A DNA stretch of 64,000 nucleotides, from contig RJMB01000011.1 in assembly GCA_003725585.1 (NCBI GenBank), forward strand, positions 1 through 64,000, read 5' to 3'. The stretch comes from Halostreptopolyspora alba (GTDB lineage Bacteria; Actinomycetota; Actinomycetes; Streptosporangiales; Streptosporangiaceae). Shown one piece after another: positions 42,006 to 51,283 of the stretch; within the stretch, counting starts at the first letter, position 1, and each line of letters opens with the position of its first letter. Under the pieces are notes generated by a model, which was not told where the DNA came from, did no database searches, and saw only the letters and a program-made list of their open reading frames with translations. The position numbers and the translations under genes were made by a program.

Positions 42006-42650
42006 TCAACTGTCCAGGTAGCGCAGCACCGCCAGTACCCGGCGGCTGTAGCCGGTGGTGTGCGCCAGGCCGAGCTTGTCGAAGACCGCGTTCACCTGCT
42101 TCTCCACCGCGCTCCGCGAAACCACCAGCCGCTCGGCGATCGAGGCGTTGGTGTAACCCTGGGCCATGTGGGCGAGCACGTCGTGCTCCCGCCGGGTGAG
42201 CCGTGTCAGCGGGTCCACGTGCGTGGTTCGTGTCAGGAGCTGGCGCACCACCTCGGGGTCGAAGGCCGCGCCGCCGGCCGCGACACGGTCGAGCGCGTCG
42301 AGGAACTCCCCGACCTGGGCGACCCGGTCCTTGAGCACGTACCCCACCCCGGTGGGCTCACCGGTGAGCAGCTGGGTGGCGTAGCGCTCCTCCACGTACT
42401 GCGAGAGGACCAGCACGCCCACGCCCGGGTGCTGCTCCCGAATCCGCAGCGCCGCGCGAAGCCCCTCGTCGGTGTGGGAGGGCGGCATCCGCACGTCCAC
42501 CACCGCGACGTCCGGCACGTGCTCACGTACGGCCACCAGCAGGGATTCGGAGTCGTCGACCCCGGCCACGACCTCGTGGCCCTCGTCCTCCAACAGGCGG
42601 GCCAACCCCTCCCGGAGCAACACCGAGTCGTCGGCGAGGATCAGGCGCAT
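42006..42650 (-). CDS. NarL/LuxR-family response regulator
   Basis: 214 residues. The receiver domain has the acidic pair in LILADDSVLL, phospho-Asp in VAVVDVRMPP and Lys in YVLKDRV. The C-terminal LuxR helix-turn-helix is LTRREHDVLAHMAQGYTNAS, IAERLVVSRSAVEKQVNAVF, DKLGL. ATG 42650. The histidine kinase lies directly upstream on the same strand with a gap of about 30 bases, so they form one two-component system. Target unknown; the CPBP gene is divergent from the pair. Confidence 0.93.
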   Translation of the reverse strand: MRLILADDSVLLREGLARLLEDEGHEVVAGVDDSESLLVAVREHVPDVAVVDVRMPPSHTDEGLRAALRIREQHPGVGVLVLSQYVEERYATQLLTGEPTGVGYVLKDRVAQVGEFLDALDRVAAGGAAFDPEVVRQLLTRTTHVDPLTRLTRREHDVLAHMAQGYTNASIAERLVVSRSAVEKQVNAVFDKLGLAHTTGYSRRVLAVLRYLDS

Positions 42651-42679
42651 GGGTCTCCACTCTCGGGCGGGGGCGGCGG

Positions 42680-44002
42680 TTACGGTGCCGATGCGCGGCC
42701 GGATCGACCGCACGTCGCGTCGCCATGCTCGGACGGGGAGGCCGGACGGGCGCCGTGCCTGGGCAGGGTCGCGGTAATGGTCGTGGGCCCGCCGGGCGGG
42801 CTGTCCACCCGGAACTCGCCGTCGAGCGCGGACACCCGCCGGCCCAGCCCGGACAGCCCGCCACCGGACGGGACGGCCCCGCCCTTGCCATTGTCAGTGA
42901 CCCGCACGGTCAGGGAGCCGGGGGCGGTGTCAGCATCAGAGCACTCGCTGAGGACCAGGCGCACCTCGGTGGCCTCCGCGTGCTTGACGGCGTTGGTGAC
43001 GGCCTCGCGTGCCAGGAAGTAGACGGCGGTCTCGACCTCAACGGCCGGGCGTTCGGTGCGGCTGTCCTCGACGGTCACCGTGATACCGGCGCCCTCGGCC
43101 ATGCTGGCCAGCGCGGATCGCAGGCCGTGCTCGTCGAGTGTTCTCGGGTAGACGCGCCACGCGACGTCGCGGATCTCGTTCACAAGCTGCTGGGACTCCT
43201 CGTGCGCCTGCCGGAGGAGCTTCCCGGTGCGCTGTGTCGCGTCCCCGCTTCGTCGCGCCCGGCCCAGCAGCATCGCCAGCGCCACGACCCGCTGTTGCAC
43301 CCCGTCGTGCAGGTCGCGTTCGATCCGGCGGCGTTCGTCGTCGACGGCGCGCACCACCCCGGCCCGGCTCTCGGTGAGCTCGCTGATCCGGTGCCGCAGC
43401 CGGTCCTGCGGGCTGGGGCCGAGGAACCAGCGGGCCAGCCGCCGTTCCACGGCGGACATCAGACTCGCGCCCAGGATCGTGAGGACCAGCATCACCAGCC
43501 CCAGGGTCGCGCCCAGGGCACGCGGGTCGGCTTCGATCCCGACACCTGGCAGGTCCATGTCGATGTTGGTGGTTTCGCCGCGCGTCGCGCTCCACACCAC
43601 GCCGCCGAAGAACAGCACCACCATGAAGGAAGCCACATAGCCCAGATAGCCGACAACCAGACCCAGCAGCGATCGGCAGGCCAGGTACCCCACTTGCCGG
43701 CTGGCGCCGTGCGTGGGCGTGATATCCCAGTCGAACCAGTAAGCGAGTCGGCGCAGCTCCACCCGGACCAGCGCGCTGACTCCCGCGGTCGCGAGGCGCC
43801 GGGCCGTTCGGAAGGCCGGCGGCCAGGGCAGTGCCACCGCGGTGCCGAGAGCGGACACCAGCAGCCAGGCGAGGGCGGCGACGCCCGTCATCGTTCCCAG
43901 GGCCAGGCCGACCGCCTGCCGCGCTCCCAGCAGTACCAGCTCACCGAGTCCAGTACGGCGCCGGGATGGGCCCGCCCACGCCGCCGCACTGTTCTCCCGC
44001 AC
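42680..44002 (-). CDS. HisKA_3-type sensor histidine kinase
   Basis: 440 residues. Hydrophobic segments lie near residues 25-60, 120-155 and 185-205. The dimerisation/phospho-acceptor motif is RRRIERDLHDGVQQRVVALA, and the ATPase domain has FLAREAVTNAVKHAEA (N box), VTDNGKGG and GGLSGLGRRV. It resembles the DesK/LiaS-like kinases with long membrane N-termini. GTG 44002 is chosen for its position after GGATCGGAAACT. It is partner of the response regulator downstream. Confidence 0.9.
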   Translation of the reverse strand: MRENSAAAWAGPSRRRTGLGELVLLGARQAVGLALGTMTGVAALAWLLVSALGTAVALPWPPAFRTARRLATAGVSALVRVELRRLAYWFDWDITPTHGASRQVGYLACRSLLGLVVGYLGYVASFMVVLFFGGVVWSATRGETTNIDMDLPGVGIEADPRALGATLGLVMLVLTILGASLMSAVERRLARWFLGPSPQDRLRHRISELTESRAGVVRAVDDERRRIERDLHDGVQQRVVALAMLLGRARRSGDATQRTGKLLRQAHEESQQLVNEIRDVAWRVYPRTLDEHGLRSALASMAEGAGITVTVEDSRTERPAVEVETAVYFLAREAVTNAVKHAEATEVRLVLSECSDADTAPGSLTVRVTDNGKGGAVPSGGGLSGLGRRVSALDGEFRVDSPPGGPTTITATLPRHGARPASPSEHGDATCGRSGRASAP

Positions 44003-44213
44003 AGTTTCCGATCCTAGGCGGAGTGGTAGCCGCCATGGCCAGCGGCTCGTGGCCGTGTGCGGCCCACGCGGCTCGGGTGGGGCCGCGTGTCCTGGCCGGC
44101 GCCAACAGCGGCGTGAGAGGGCGTCCCCACCCTGTGGGCTGCGGAAAACCACAGGTGAAACTCGGCCACCGGCCGTATACCGCCAAGAGGCGCGGCTCCG
44201 TAGCTTCGGCGGT

Positions 44214-45194
44214 ATGCGACCCACCACTAACGAAAAGCCTCTCGTCGCGTCCCGCGACCGTGGCGCGCTGCCGCTCCGGGAGATCGCCGCCTTCGTCGCT
44301 CTCGTGTTCGGCCTGGCCTGGCTGGTCCACACGCCCGCGCTGCTGAGCGGCATCGGCCCCGAAGACCCGCTCTACGGCATGAGCGCGCAGCTCTACATGT
44401 TCACGCCCGGACTGGCGGCGCTGGCCATTGGGTTCGTCGTCTGGCGACGGCCCGCACGCGTCGCGCGCGGCCTCGCCCTCACGTTGCGTCCGTTTCGCCG
44501 GGTGGGCGGCTACTGCCTGCTGGCGTTCCTGGTGTTCACCCTGCTCGGAGTGATCGCGCCGCTGGTCGCGGCCGCCCTGGGGGTGATCCAGTTGGACCTC
44601 ACCGGGTTCTCCGGCCTGCGCGCGGCGATCGAGGAGCGGATGCCCGGTGCGGCGAAGGACCTGACCCCGACCGGGTTCCCGCTGCGGGCATACCTCGTCG
44701 CCCTGGGGATGTTCCTCCTCACCGTGGTGCCCGTGACACTGCTCATGACGTTCGGCGAGGAACTGGGCTGGCGGGGCTACCTGCTGCCCCGCCTGCTCCC
44801 GCTGGGGGTCTGGCCGGCACTGCTGCTGACCGGAGTGATCCACGGGTTGTGGCACGGTCCGCAGCTGCTCATCCAGGCGCGTTCCGGATGGATGGGTGCC
44901 GACTCGGTCGCCGTCTTCCTCACCTTCGTCGTGGTCGCCGGAATCCTCTTCGGGTGGCTGCGGCTGGCGTCCGGGTCGGTGTGGCCGGCGGTCGTCGCCC
45001 ACGGCGCCAACAACAGCGTCACCTCACTCGGGTTCCTCACACTCTCCGACGCCGACACGCCCACGCACCCCGTCCTGTACTCCGGCGGCGCGGGTGGCGC
45101 GGTCGGGATGGTGCTGATCCTGCTCCTGGTCGGCCTGCTGGCGGCCCGCGGCCAGTTCCGGGTGCGCTCGTTCGACAGGAGCAGCGCGAACTAG
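44214..45194 (+). CDS. CPBP-family intramembrane metalloprotease
   Basis: 326 residues, about eight helices, with the three CPBP (CAAX protease/bacteriocin-processing) motifs: FGEELGWRGYLLPRL (EExxxR), GVIHGLWHGPQLL and AVVAHGANNSVT. It would cleave or otherwise act on peptides within the membrane; natural substrates of actinobacterial members are not known. ATG 44214. Divergent from the two-component genes, which may control it. Confidence 0.88.
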   Translation: MRPTTNEKPLVASRDRGALPLREIAAFVALVFGLAWLVHTPALLSGIGPEDPLYGMSAQLYMFTPGLAALAIGFVVWRRPARVARGLALTLRPFRRVGGYCLLAFLVFTLLGVIAPLVAAALGVIQLDLTGFSGLRAAIEERMPGAAKDLTPTGFPLRAYLVALGMFLLTVVPVTLLMTFGEELGWRGYLLPRLLPLGVWPALLLTGVIHGLWHGPQLLIQARSGWMGADSVAVFLTFVVVAGILFGWLRLASGSVWPAVVAHGANNSVTSLGFLTLSDADTPTHPVLYSGGAGGAVGMVLILLLVGLLAARGQFRVRSFDRSSAN

Positions 45195-45232
45195 CGTGCG
45201 GAGTGTTTGATTCGGGGATGGGGTGCGGTCGG

Positions 45233-45288
45233 CGATCGTGAACTTTTGCCTGGATATGAGACGGGAGCCGGGCCGGTGTTCACGATCG
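45233..45288. terminator. inverted repeat between convergent CPBP and purL genes
   Basis: CGATCGTGAAC (45233-45243) and GTTCACGATCG (45278-45288) are perfect 11-bp inverted copies, 34 bases apart, flanked by GGGGATGGGG on the left and CCCCCATC on the right. There is no clear T-run. It may be a bidirectional terminator or a protein-binding site. Confidence 0.4.
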
Positions 45289-45309
45289 TCCCCCATCACA
45301 GCACTGCCC

Positions 45310-47610
45310 CTAACCGTCGTCACCGAAGACCGCGGGCAGTTTCGCGGCGTGCGCCTCCCGAAGCTCGTCCAGCGTGACCGCGAAACCGCCGCTCGCGTGC
45401 CGTACGACCAGGCTCGAACCGCCTACGGTGCCGAGCGTCGTGAACGGCACGTCGTGCCGGGAGCACAGCCCGGTGAGCGCGGTCTCGGCCCCCGGACGCG
45501 CGGCCACCACCGCCCGCGCCGTGGACTCGCTGAACAGCTCGGTGAACGGGTCCTCCAGCCGCACCTCACACCCGACCCCGCCACGCAGCGCGGATTCGGC
45601 GAGGGCGGCGGCCAGCCCGCCGTCGGAGAGGTCGTGCGCCATGGTGGCCAGCCCCTCCTCGGCGGCGGTGGCCAGCACCTCGGCCAGGGACGCCTCGGCG
45701 GTGAGGTCCACACGCGGCGGGTGCCCGCCGAGGTGGCCGTGGACGACGTCGGCCCAGGCCGAACCGCCCAGCTCCGCGCGGGTCTCACCGAGCAGGTAGA
45801 GCCTGGCGCCGTCGAGGCCGTGACCGAACGCCGACCGCAACCGGGTGGTGACGTCGTCGATCACACCGAGGACCCCGATGACGGGGGTCGGGTGGATCGC
45901 GGTCTCGCCCGTCTGGTTGTAGAAGCTGACGTTGCCGCCCGTGACCGGGGTGCCGAGGACCTCGCAGGCGTCGGCGAGTCCCCGGGTGGACTCGGCGAAC
46001 TGCCACATGACCCCCGGGTCCTCCGGAGATCCGAAGTTCAGGCAGTCGGTGACGGCGAGCGGCCGCGCACCGGTGGCGGCGACGTTGCGGAACGCCTCGG
46101 CGTAGCCGGCCTGGGTGCCGGTGTAGGGGTCGAGACGCGTGTAGCGGCCGTTGCCGTCGGTGGCCAGCGCGATTCCGCGGGTCGTGTCGTCCGAGAGCCG
46201 GACCATGCCGCCGTCGTCCGGTGTCGCGAGGACCGTGTTGCCCCGCACGTAGTGGTCGTACTGCTCGGTGACCCACCTCGGGTCGCAGACCCCCGGAGAG
46301 GCCAGCACCCGCAGCAGCTGCGCGCGTAGCTCGTCATCGGTCTCGGGGCGCGGCAGCCGAGCGGGGTCGTCCTCGTGCAGCGCGTCCTGGTCGACGGGAC
46401 GGGTGTAGGGACGCTCGTAGACGGGCCCCTCGTCGGAGGCCGTCCGCGGTGGCATGTCGACGATGGTCTCGCCGTGCCAGCTCATCACGAGCCGCCCGCC
46501 GCGCTTCTCCTCCTCGGCCGTGACCTCGGTAACCTCACCGATCTCGGTGGCCAGCACGTTCCACCGCTCGCAGGTGGCCATGAAGGCGTCGAGGCGGCCG
46601 GGTTCGACGATCGCCATCATGCGTTCCTGCGACTCGCTCATCAGGATCTCCTCGGGGGTGAGCCGAGAGTCACGCAGCGGCACCCGGTCGAGTTCGATGC
46701 GCATACCGCCGGTTCCGGCCGCGGCCAGCTCGGTGGTGGAGCACGACACACCGGCCGCCCCGAGGTCCTGGATCCCGACCACGAGCCCCTCACGGAACAG
46801 TTCGAGGCTGCACTCGACCAGCAGCTTCTCCAGGAACGGGTCGCCCACCTGGACACTGGGCCGTTTGGCCTGGCTCTCGTCGTCGAAGCTCGCGCTGGCC
46901 AGGACGGAGGCTCCGCCGATGCCGTCGGGGCCGGTGGTGGCGCCGAACAGCACGACCTTGTTGCCCGGTCCGGGCGCCTGGGCCAGTGTGATGTCGTCGT
47001 GCCGCATGACCCCCACGCACAACGCGTTCACCAGCGGGTTCGCGGCGTATCCGGGGGCGAATCCCAGCTCGCCCCCGATGTTGGGCAGACCGAGGCAGTT
47101 GCCGTAGAACGAGATACCGGACACGACCCCGGGAAGTACCCGGCGGGTGTCGGGAGCGTCGACCGGGCCGAAGCGCAGCGCGTCCATAACGGCGACGGGG
47201 CGCGCCCCCATGGTGAGGATGTCGCGGACGATACCGCCAACCCCGGTGGCCGCGCCCTGGTGCGGCTCGACGTAGGAGGGGTGGTTGTGCGACTCGATCT
47301 TGAACGTCACGGCATAGCCGTCGCCGACGTCGACCACGCCCGCGTTCTCCCCCATGCCGACCAGCAGCGCGTCACTGTCCGGTGCCTTCTCGCCGAACTG
47401 GCGCAGGTGCACCTTGGAGCTCTTGTAGGAGCAGTGCTCGCTCCACATCACCGAGTAGATGGCCAGCTCGGCCGAGGTGGGGCGGCGCCCGAGGATCGCG
47501 CGCACCCGCGCGTACTCGTCGCCGGCCATGCCGAGCTCGGCGTACGGCAGTGGGGTGTCGGGCGTGGTCTCGGCGGTGGCGACGGTGTCGAGGTGCGGTG
47601 CTTCGGACAT
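45310..47610 (-). CDS. purL: phosphoribosylformylglycinamidine synthase subunit PurL
   Basis: 766 residues, the size of the stand-alone PurL. Motifs include [58 protein letters not shown] and GLLSARG-like AIRS domains repeated in both halves. It performs the fourth step of de novo purine synthesis with PurQ (glutaminase) and PurS. ATG 47610. Downstream of purQ with one unknown gene in between. Confidence 0.97.
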   Translation of the reverse strand: MSEAPHLDTVATAETTPDTPLPYAELGMAGDEYARVRAILGRRPTSAELAIYSVMWSEHCSYKSSKVHLRQFGEKAPDSDALLVGMGENAGVVDVGDGYAVTFKIESHNHPSYVEPHQGAATGVGGIVRDILTMGARPVAVMDALRFGPVDAPDTRRVLPGVVSGISFYGNCLGLPNIGGELGFAPGYAANPLVNALCVGVMRHDDITLAQAPGPGNKVVLFGATTGPDGIGGASVLASASFDDESQAKRPSVQVGDPFLEKLLVECSLELFREGLVVGIQDLGAAGVSCSTTELAAAGTGGMRIELDRVPLRDSRLTPEEILMSESQERMMAIVEPGRLDAFMATCERWNVLATEIGEVTEVTAEEEKRGGRLVMSWHGETIVDMPPRTASDEGPVYERPYTRPVDQDALHEDDPARLPRPETDDELRAQLLRVLASPGVCDPRWVTEQYDHYVRGNTVLATPDDGGMVRLSDDTTRGIALATDGNGRYTRLDPYTGTQAGYAEAFRNVAATGARPLAVTDCLNFGSPEDPGVMWQFAESTRGLADACEVLGTPVTGGNVSFYNQTGETAIHPTPVIGVLGVIDDVTTRLRSAFGHGLDGARLYLLGETRAELGGSAWADVVHGHLGGHPPRVDLTAEASLAEVLATAAEEGLATMAHDLSDGGLAAALAESALRGGVGCEVRLEDPFTELFSESTARAVVAARPGAETALTGLCSRHDVPFTTLGTVGGSSLVVRHASGGFAVTLDELREAHAAKLPAVFGDDG

Positions 47611-47655
47611 CTCAGGGTTTTCCGTTCGGGCTGTGTGGTGCGTGGCGCGGGTGGG

Positions 47656-48180
47656 TCACTGGTTCGGGGCCTCGGCGTGGGCGAGGATCACGAAGCCGTC
47701 AGCGTCGGGGGCCTCGGGATGCGGCTGGGGCGTGCCCTGGATCATGACCTCCCCGTCGGAGAGGATGGTCTCGCTCGCGGGAACACCGGAGGGCTCCCGG
47801 CCGCTGGGGTCGACCTGGCCCCAGCCCTGGTCGAGCAGGTGGTTGGCGACGGCCTCGACCGTCTCCTCCTGGCCGAGACCGTCACCGGTGACTCCGACCA
47901 CGCGGTAGCACTCGCCCAGCTCGCAGTTCTCGCTCGCGTCCTCGTAGGAGACCTCCTCCGGCGGGTCGCCGAGCGCGTCGAGGTCCGGGGCTGGCTCGGG
48001 GTCGGTGGTCGCGTCCGGCCCACCCCGCTCGCGCTGTGGTGGCTCCTCCTGGCCTCGCTGCGGGGAGTCGTCGGCGAGCATGGCGTCGAACAAGCCAACC
48101 GCGCCCGTGGCCACCATCGCGACGATGACCACGCCGACCAGGAGGGCGAGGGGCCGGCGGGAGCGCAGCTTCGACAACAT
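47656..48180 (-). CDS. membrane-anchored secreted protein of unknown function between purQ and purL
   Basis: 174 residues. A basic start is followed by one signal-anchor helix (LALLVGVVIVAMVATGAVGL), then an acidic, Pro-rich linker of about 45 residues and a folded extracytoplasmic part with two Cys in ASENCELGECYRV and the segments VEAVANHLLDQGWGQVDP and ETILSDGEVMIQG. No family recognised. ATG 48180 follows GAAGGGGACTGACTCG. Lying inside the pur operon, it is co-transcribed but shows no purine-related feature. Confidence 0.72.
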   Translation of the reverse strand: MLSKLRSRRPLALLVGVVIVAMVATGAVGLFDAMLADDSPQRGQEEPPQRERGGPDATTDPEPAPDLDALGDPPEEVSYEDASENCELGECYRVVGVTGDGLGQEETVEAVANHLLDQGWGQVDPSGREPSGVPASETILSDGEVMIQGTPQPHPEAPDADGFVILAHAEAPNQ

Positions 48181-48221
48181 CGAGTCAGTCCCCTTCGTCG
48201 TGGTGTCGCGGGGCGTCCGGC

Positions 48222-48920
48222 TCACCCCGAAGGGGTCGGCACCGGGGCGCCGAGGTGCGCGAGAACCGAGGTGAAGAACCCAACCCCGTCGGTGGAGGGG
48301 CCGGTGAGCTCGTCGACCGCGTGCTCGGGGTGGGGCATGAGGCCGACGACATTGCCGTGCTCGTTGCTGACGCCGGCGATGTCGCGCTGGGAGCCGTTGG
48401 GGGAGCCGCCCACGTAACGCGCGACCACGCGGCCCTCACGCTCCAGCTCCTCCAGGGTCTCCGGGGCGGCCACGTAGTTGCCCTCGCCGCTCTTCAACAC
48501 CGCCACGATCTCCTGGCCGGGGGCGTACTCGCCCGTCCACGCGGTACTGGCCGACTCGACCCGCAGGCGCTGCTCGCGGTTGACGAAGTGGAGCGAGCGG
48601 TTCCGGGTGAGCGCCCCTGGCAGCAGGTGACTCTCGCACAGGATCTGGAAGCCGTTGCAGATCCCCAGAACCGGCAGGGCGCCGGACTCCGCGGCCGGAA
48701 CCAGTTCGGTCATGACCGGCGCGAAGCGCGCGATCGCGCCGCAGCGGAGGTAGTCGCCGTAGGAGAACCCACCGGGCAGGATGACGGCGTCGACGCCATG
48801 GAGGTCGGCGTGGTCGTGCCAGAGGGAGACGGGCCGCGCGCCGACGATACGGACCGCGCGCGCGGCGTCGCTGTCGTCGAGGGAGCCGGGAAAGGTGACG
48901 ACGCCCACACGGGCTGTCAT
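48222..48920 (-). CDS. purQ: phosphoribosylformylglycinamidine synthase subunit PurQ
   Basis: 232 residues, class I glutamine amidotransferase: [17 protein letters not shown] at the start, nucleophile Cys in [12 protein letters not shown], and the His-Glu pair in [11 protein letters not shown]. It supplies ammonia to PurL. ATG 48920 ([12 protein letters not shown]) is the family start; the frame extends upstream without similarity. Confidence 0.96.
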   Translation of the reverse strand: MTARVGVVTFPGSLDDSDAARAVRIVGARPVSLWHDHADLHGVDAVILPGGFSYGDYLRCGAIARFAPVMTELVPAAESGALPVLGICNGFQILCESHLLPGALTRNRSLHFVNREQRLRVESASTAWTGEYAPGQEIVAVLKSGEGNYVAAPETLEELEREGRVVARYVGGSPNGSQRDIAGVSNEHGNVVGLMPHPEHAVDELTGPSTDGVGFFTSVLAHLGAPVPTPSG

Positions 48921-49115
48921 GGGCACTCTCCGAAAGGGTCGTCTGCGTGGAGTACGGGCGTGCGCGGTTCGGTCGCGACGACCGGCGCGGCCCGCCGCCG
49001 AGGTTACTTCGAGGCTACCCGCTGGTCTCGACCACGCGGGTGTACGGGGCATGGATCCGCCGGCCGCGCGGTGTCGGCGTGCGCCGCGCCCCAAGACGCG
49101 GGCGAGGCGAGGATC

Positions 49116-49571
49116 TCAGCCCAGCATCGCTGGAATACGCGCTCCGGCCCCGCAGCCGACACCTTCGTGGGAGTCGCCGTTGTGCAGCCACTTGCGCAAC
49201 CGCACCGTGGTGCCGCCGAATTGGGCCGGAAGGAAGCGAACCTCGTCGGCGAGATACCGCATCAGTAAAATGCCCCTGCCCGATTCGCTTTCCGCGTCTG
49301 GCAGGGACACCCTCTCCGGCGTGAACGCCGATCCCGAGTCGGCGATCTCCACAAGGCACGACTCGTCGTCCACCTCCGCCGTCACTTCGTACTCGACCGC
49401 GGGGGCGCCGTGCTCGACGGCGTTGGTGCACGCCTCGGACACGGTGAGCAGGATGCTGAACCGGCAGTCGCCACAGACACCGTTGACCCTCAGCGCCTCG
49501 GCGAGAACCTGCCGTACGAGACTCACGGTGTACGATCGTCGGGGTAGTACCATCGAGAATTCCACACCCAT
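49116..49571 (-). CDS. ATP-binding anti-sigma-type (RsbW-like) protein
   Basis: 151 residues with the HATPase_c boxes LTVSEACTNAVEHG (N), IADSGSAF (G1) and ESGRGILLMRYLAD (G2). This is the serine-kinase anti-sigma fold. It lies between purS and purQ in the same direction, an unusual place for a signalling protein. Start ATG 49571 gives MGVEFSMVLPRRSYTVSLVR. No sigma or anti-anti-sigma partner is adjacent; a SigB/F-type sigma factor lies at the far left edge, 49 kb away. Confidence 0.82.
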   Translation of the reverse strand: MGVEFSMVLPRRSYTVSLVRQVLAEALRVNGVCGDCRFSILLTVSEACTNAVEHGAPAVEYEVTAEVDDESCLVEIADSGSAFTPERVSLPDAESESGRGILLMRYLADEVRFLPAQFGGTTVRLRKWLHNGDSHEGVGCGAGARIPAMLG

Positions 49572-49662
49572 CGAAAACCCTCGTGACCCCTCGCGACCGT
49601 CCACCACATTGTCTAGAGTTCCCGGCGCGCGTTGCCCGAAACTGTGATTTCCGGCTGGTCAG

Positions 49663-49905
49663 CTATTCGACCCGCAGTTCGAAGTCCTCGATGACGGGGT
49701 TCGAGAGCACTGTCTCGGCCAGCTTGCGCAGCTCGGCCAGCCTGGCGTCGTCGACCTCTCCGTCGACCTCCACCTCGAACCGTTTGCCCTGCCGGACGTC
49801 GGAGACTCCGGTGAATCCGAGGCGGCCGCACGCCCCGAGGATCGCCTGTCCCTGGGGGTCCAGGATCTCCGGCTTGAGCATGACGTCTACCACGACGCGG
49901 GCCAC
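49663..49905 (-). CDS. purS: phosphoribosylformylglycinamidine synthase subunit PurS
   Basis: 80 residues: ARVVVDVMLKPEILDPQGQA, GFTGVSDVRQGKRFEVEVDG, LSNPVIEDFELRVE. PurS bridges PurQ and PurL in the multi-subunit enzyme. GTG 49905 after GGAGG is chosen because the product then matches the family length; the frame is open further upstream. First gene of the purS-purQ-purL row. Confidence 0.93.
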   Translation of the reverse strand: MARVVVDVMLKPEILDPQGQAILGACGRLGFTGVSDVRQGKRFEVEVDGEVDDARLAELRKLAETVLSNPVIEDFELRVE

Positions 49906-50177
49906 GGGTCCTCCACTGGTGTGCCGTACTGCTTGACGGATCTGGGGCACTCGCCGGGCGCCTGGCCACAGTGGCGAGGGCACGACGAAGCGTACGGCAC
50001 CCACGGTGTCACCGCCGCCGGAGGTTTGGTGCGTGGTTGACCACACGTGGGGGGTGCGTGATGGTGAGCTGGCGATTTCGTGACACTCCTCACTCCCGCC
50101 GAACTCACCATAAAGTGGACTAACGAGCGTCTAACAGGTTGGTAGCAATCACCGGTCGCGTTCACCAAGGGGGAATA

Positions 50178-50780
50178 TTGGCGACCATTGAACTGGAGCG
50201 CGGCACCCCGAGCGAGGAGTCGGATCAGCACCTGGACTTCGCCTCGGCCGTGACTCCATACGCCGAGCAGCTATACCCCACCGCCCTGCGCATGACCCGG
50301 AACTCGGCCGACGCCGAGGACCTGGTGCAGGAGACCTTCACGAAAGCGTTCGCCAACTTCCACCAGTTCCGGGCCGGTACCAACCTGCGGGCATGGCTGT
50401 ACCGGATCCTGACCAACACCTTCATCAACGGGTACCGCAAGAAGCAGCGCGAGCCGCGCCAGGACTCCACAGACGAGATCAAGGACTGGCAGCTCGCCGC
50501 CGCCGACACCCACGCCTCGACGGGCTCCCGATCGGCCGAGTCCGAGGTTCTCGACCACCTGCCCGATTCCACGATCCGCCACTCCCTGGCCCAGCTGCCC
50601 GAGGACTTCCGTCTGGTCGTGTACCTGATCGACATCGAGGGCTACTCCTACAAGGAGGTCGCGGCCCGCATGGGTACGCCGCTGGGCACCGTGATGTCCC
50701 GGCTTCACCGCGCCCGCCGGCAGCTCCGCGAGGCGCTGACCGACTACGCCAAGGAGCGGGGCATCCGGGCCGCGGCCTGA
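50178..50780 (+). CDS. sigR: SigR-like ECF sigma factor
   Basis: 200 residues: [60 protein letters not shown] (region 2), then [20 protein letters not shown] and [20 protein letters not shown] (region 4). It strongly resembles actinomycete SigR/SigH, the disulfide-stress sigma factor. The start is probably TTG 50178 ([20 protein letters not shown]) behind GGGGGAATA; an earlier GTG is possible. No RsrA (zinc anti-sigma) gene follows, unlike the standard sigR-rsrA pair. Confidence 0.88.
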   Translation: MATIELERGTPSEESDQHLDFASAVTPYAEQLYPTALRMTRNSADAEDLVQETFTKAFANFHQFRAGTNLRAWLYRILTNTFINGYRKKQREPRQDSTDEIKDWQLAAADTHASTGSRSAESEVLDHLPDSTIRHSLAQLPEDFRLVVYLIDIEGYSYKEVAARMGTPLGTVMSRLHRARRQLREALTDYAKERGIRAAA

Positions 50781-51283
50781 GCCGGCCCGGTTTCGTCGCG
50801 GCGTTTCGGTGCCGGACCGCCCCGGTCACCGGTCACGGAGCCGCGAGACTCGCGCGATCCCCCGTGTCCCGCACCCCGCGCACCCTCGCGTTCGAGGTGT
50901 GGCAGCGCACATGGCTACGTTGACGCCGGGCGCGCGGCGCACGGCGGCCCGCCCAGCCTGATTACCCACAGTGACGCTTCGCTTCTTCTGCGCTCGTTGT
51001 CGTTCCGTTCGCGGGGCACGCTTCGGCGGATGAATCCCTGGCCCCCGATTTCTCGCCACCACCCTGATTTTGTAGGAAGTCCAGGTTGTTGCGCTTTTGT
51101 CGAACTTGGGGATGATAGCCAGCGGGCGGACGGTGTCGCTGGGGCCTTGCGCGGCGAAGGGTGAGTTCTGTCACGATGCTTGGGAGGGCTGCCCGCGTAC
51201 CCGTTACCCCGGGTGAGCGGGTGGAGAATCGGCCGGCCAGCGGTACCCCGCCACGTCGGCCACGAACACCCGAGGAGCGACAG
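50781..51283. other. gene-free stretch between sigR and the pyruvate dehydrogenase genes
   Basis: 503 bases. No supported gene, and specifically no HxxxCxxC anti-sigma protein. The part 50,990-51,120 is less GC-rich and probably contains the E1alpha promoter. Confidence 0.4.

Noticed and set aside
46375-48417. A 680-codon plus-strand frame opposite purL and purQ.
   Set aside because: Antisense shadow of PurL and PurQ; no recognisable protein.
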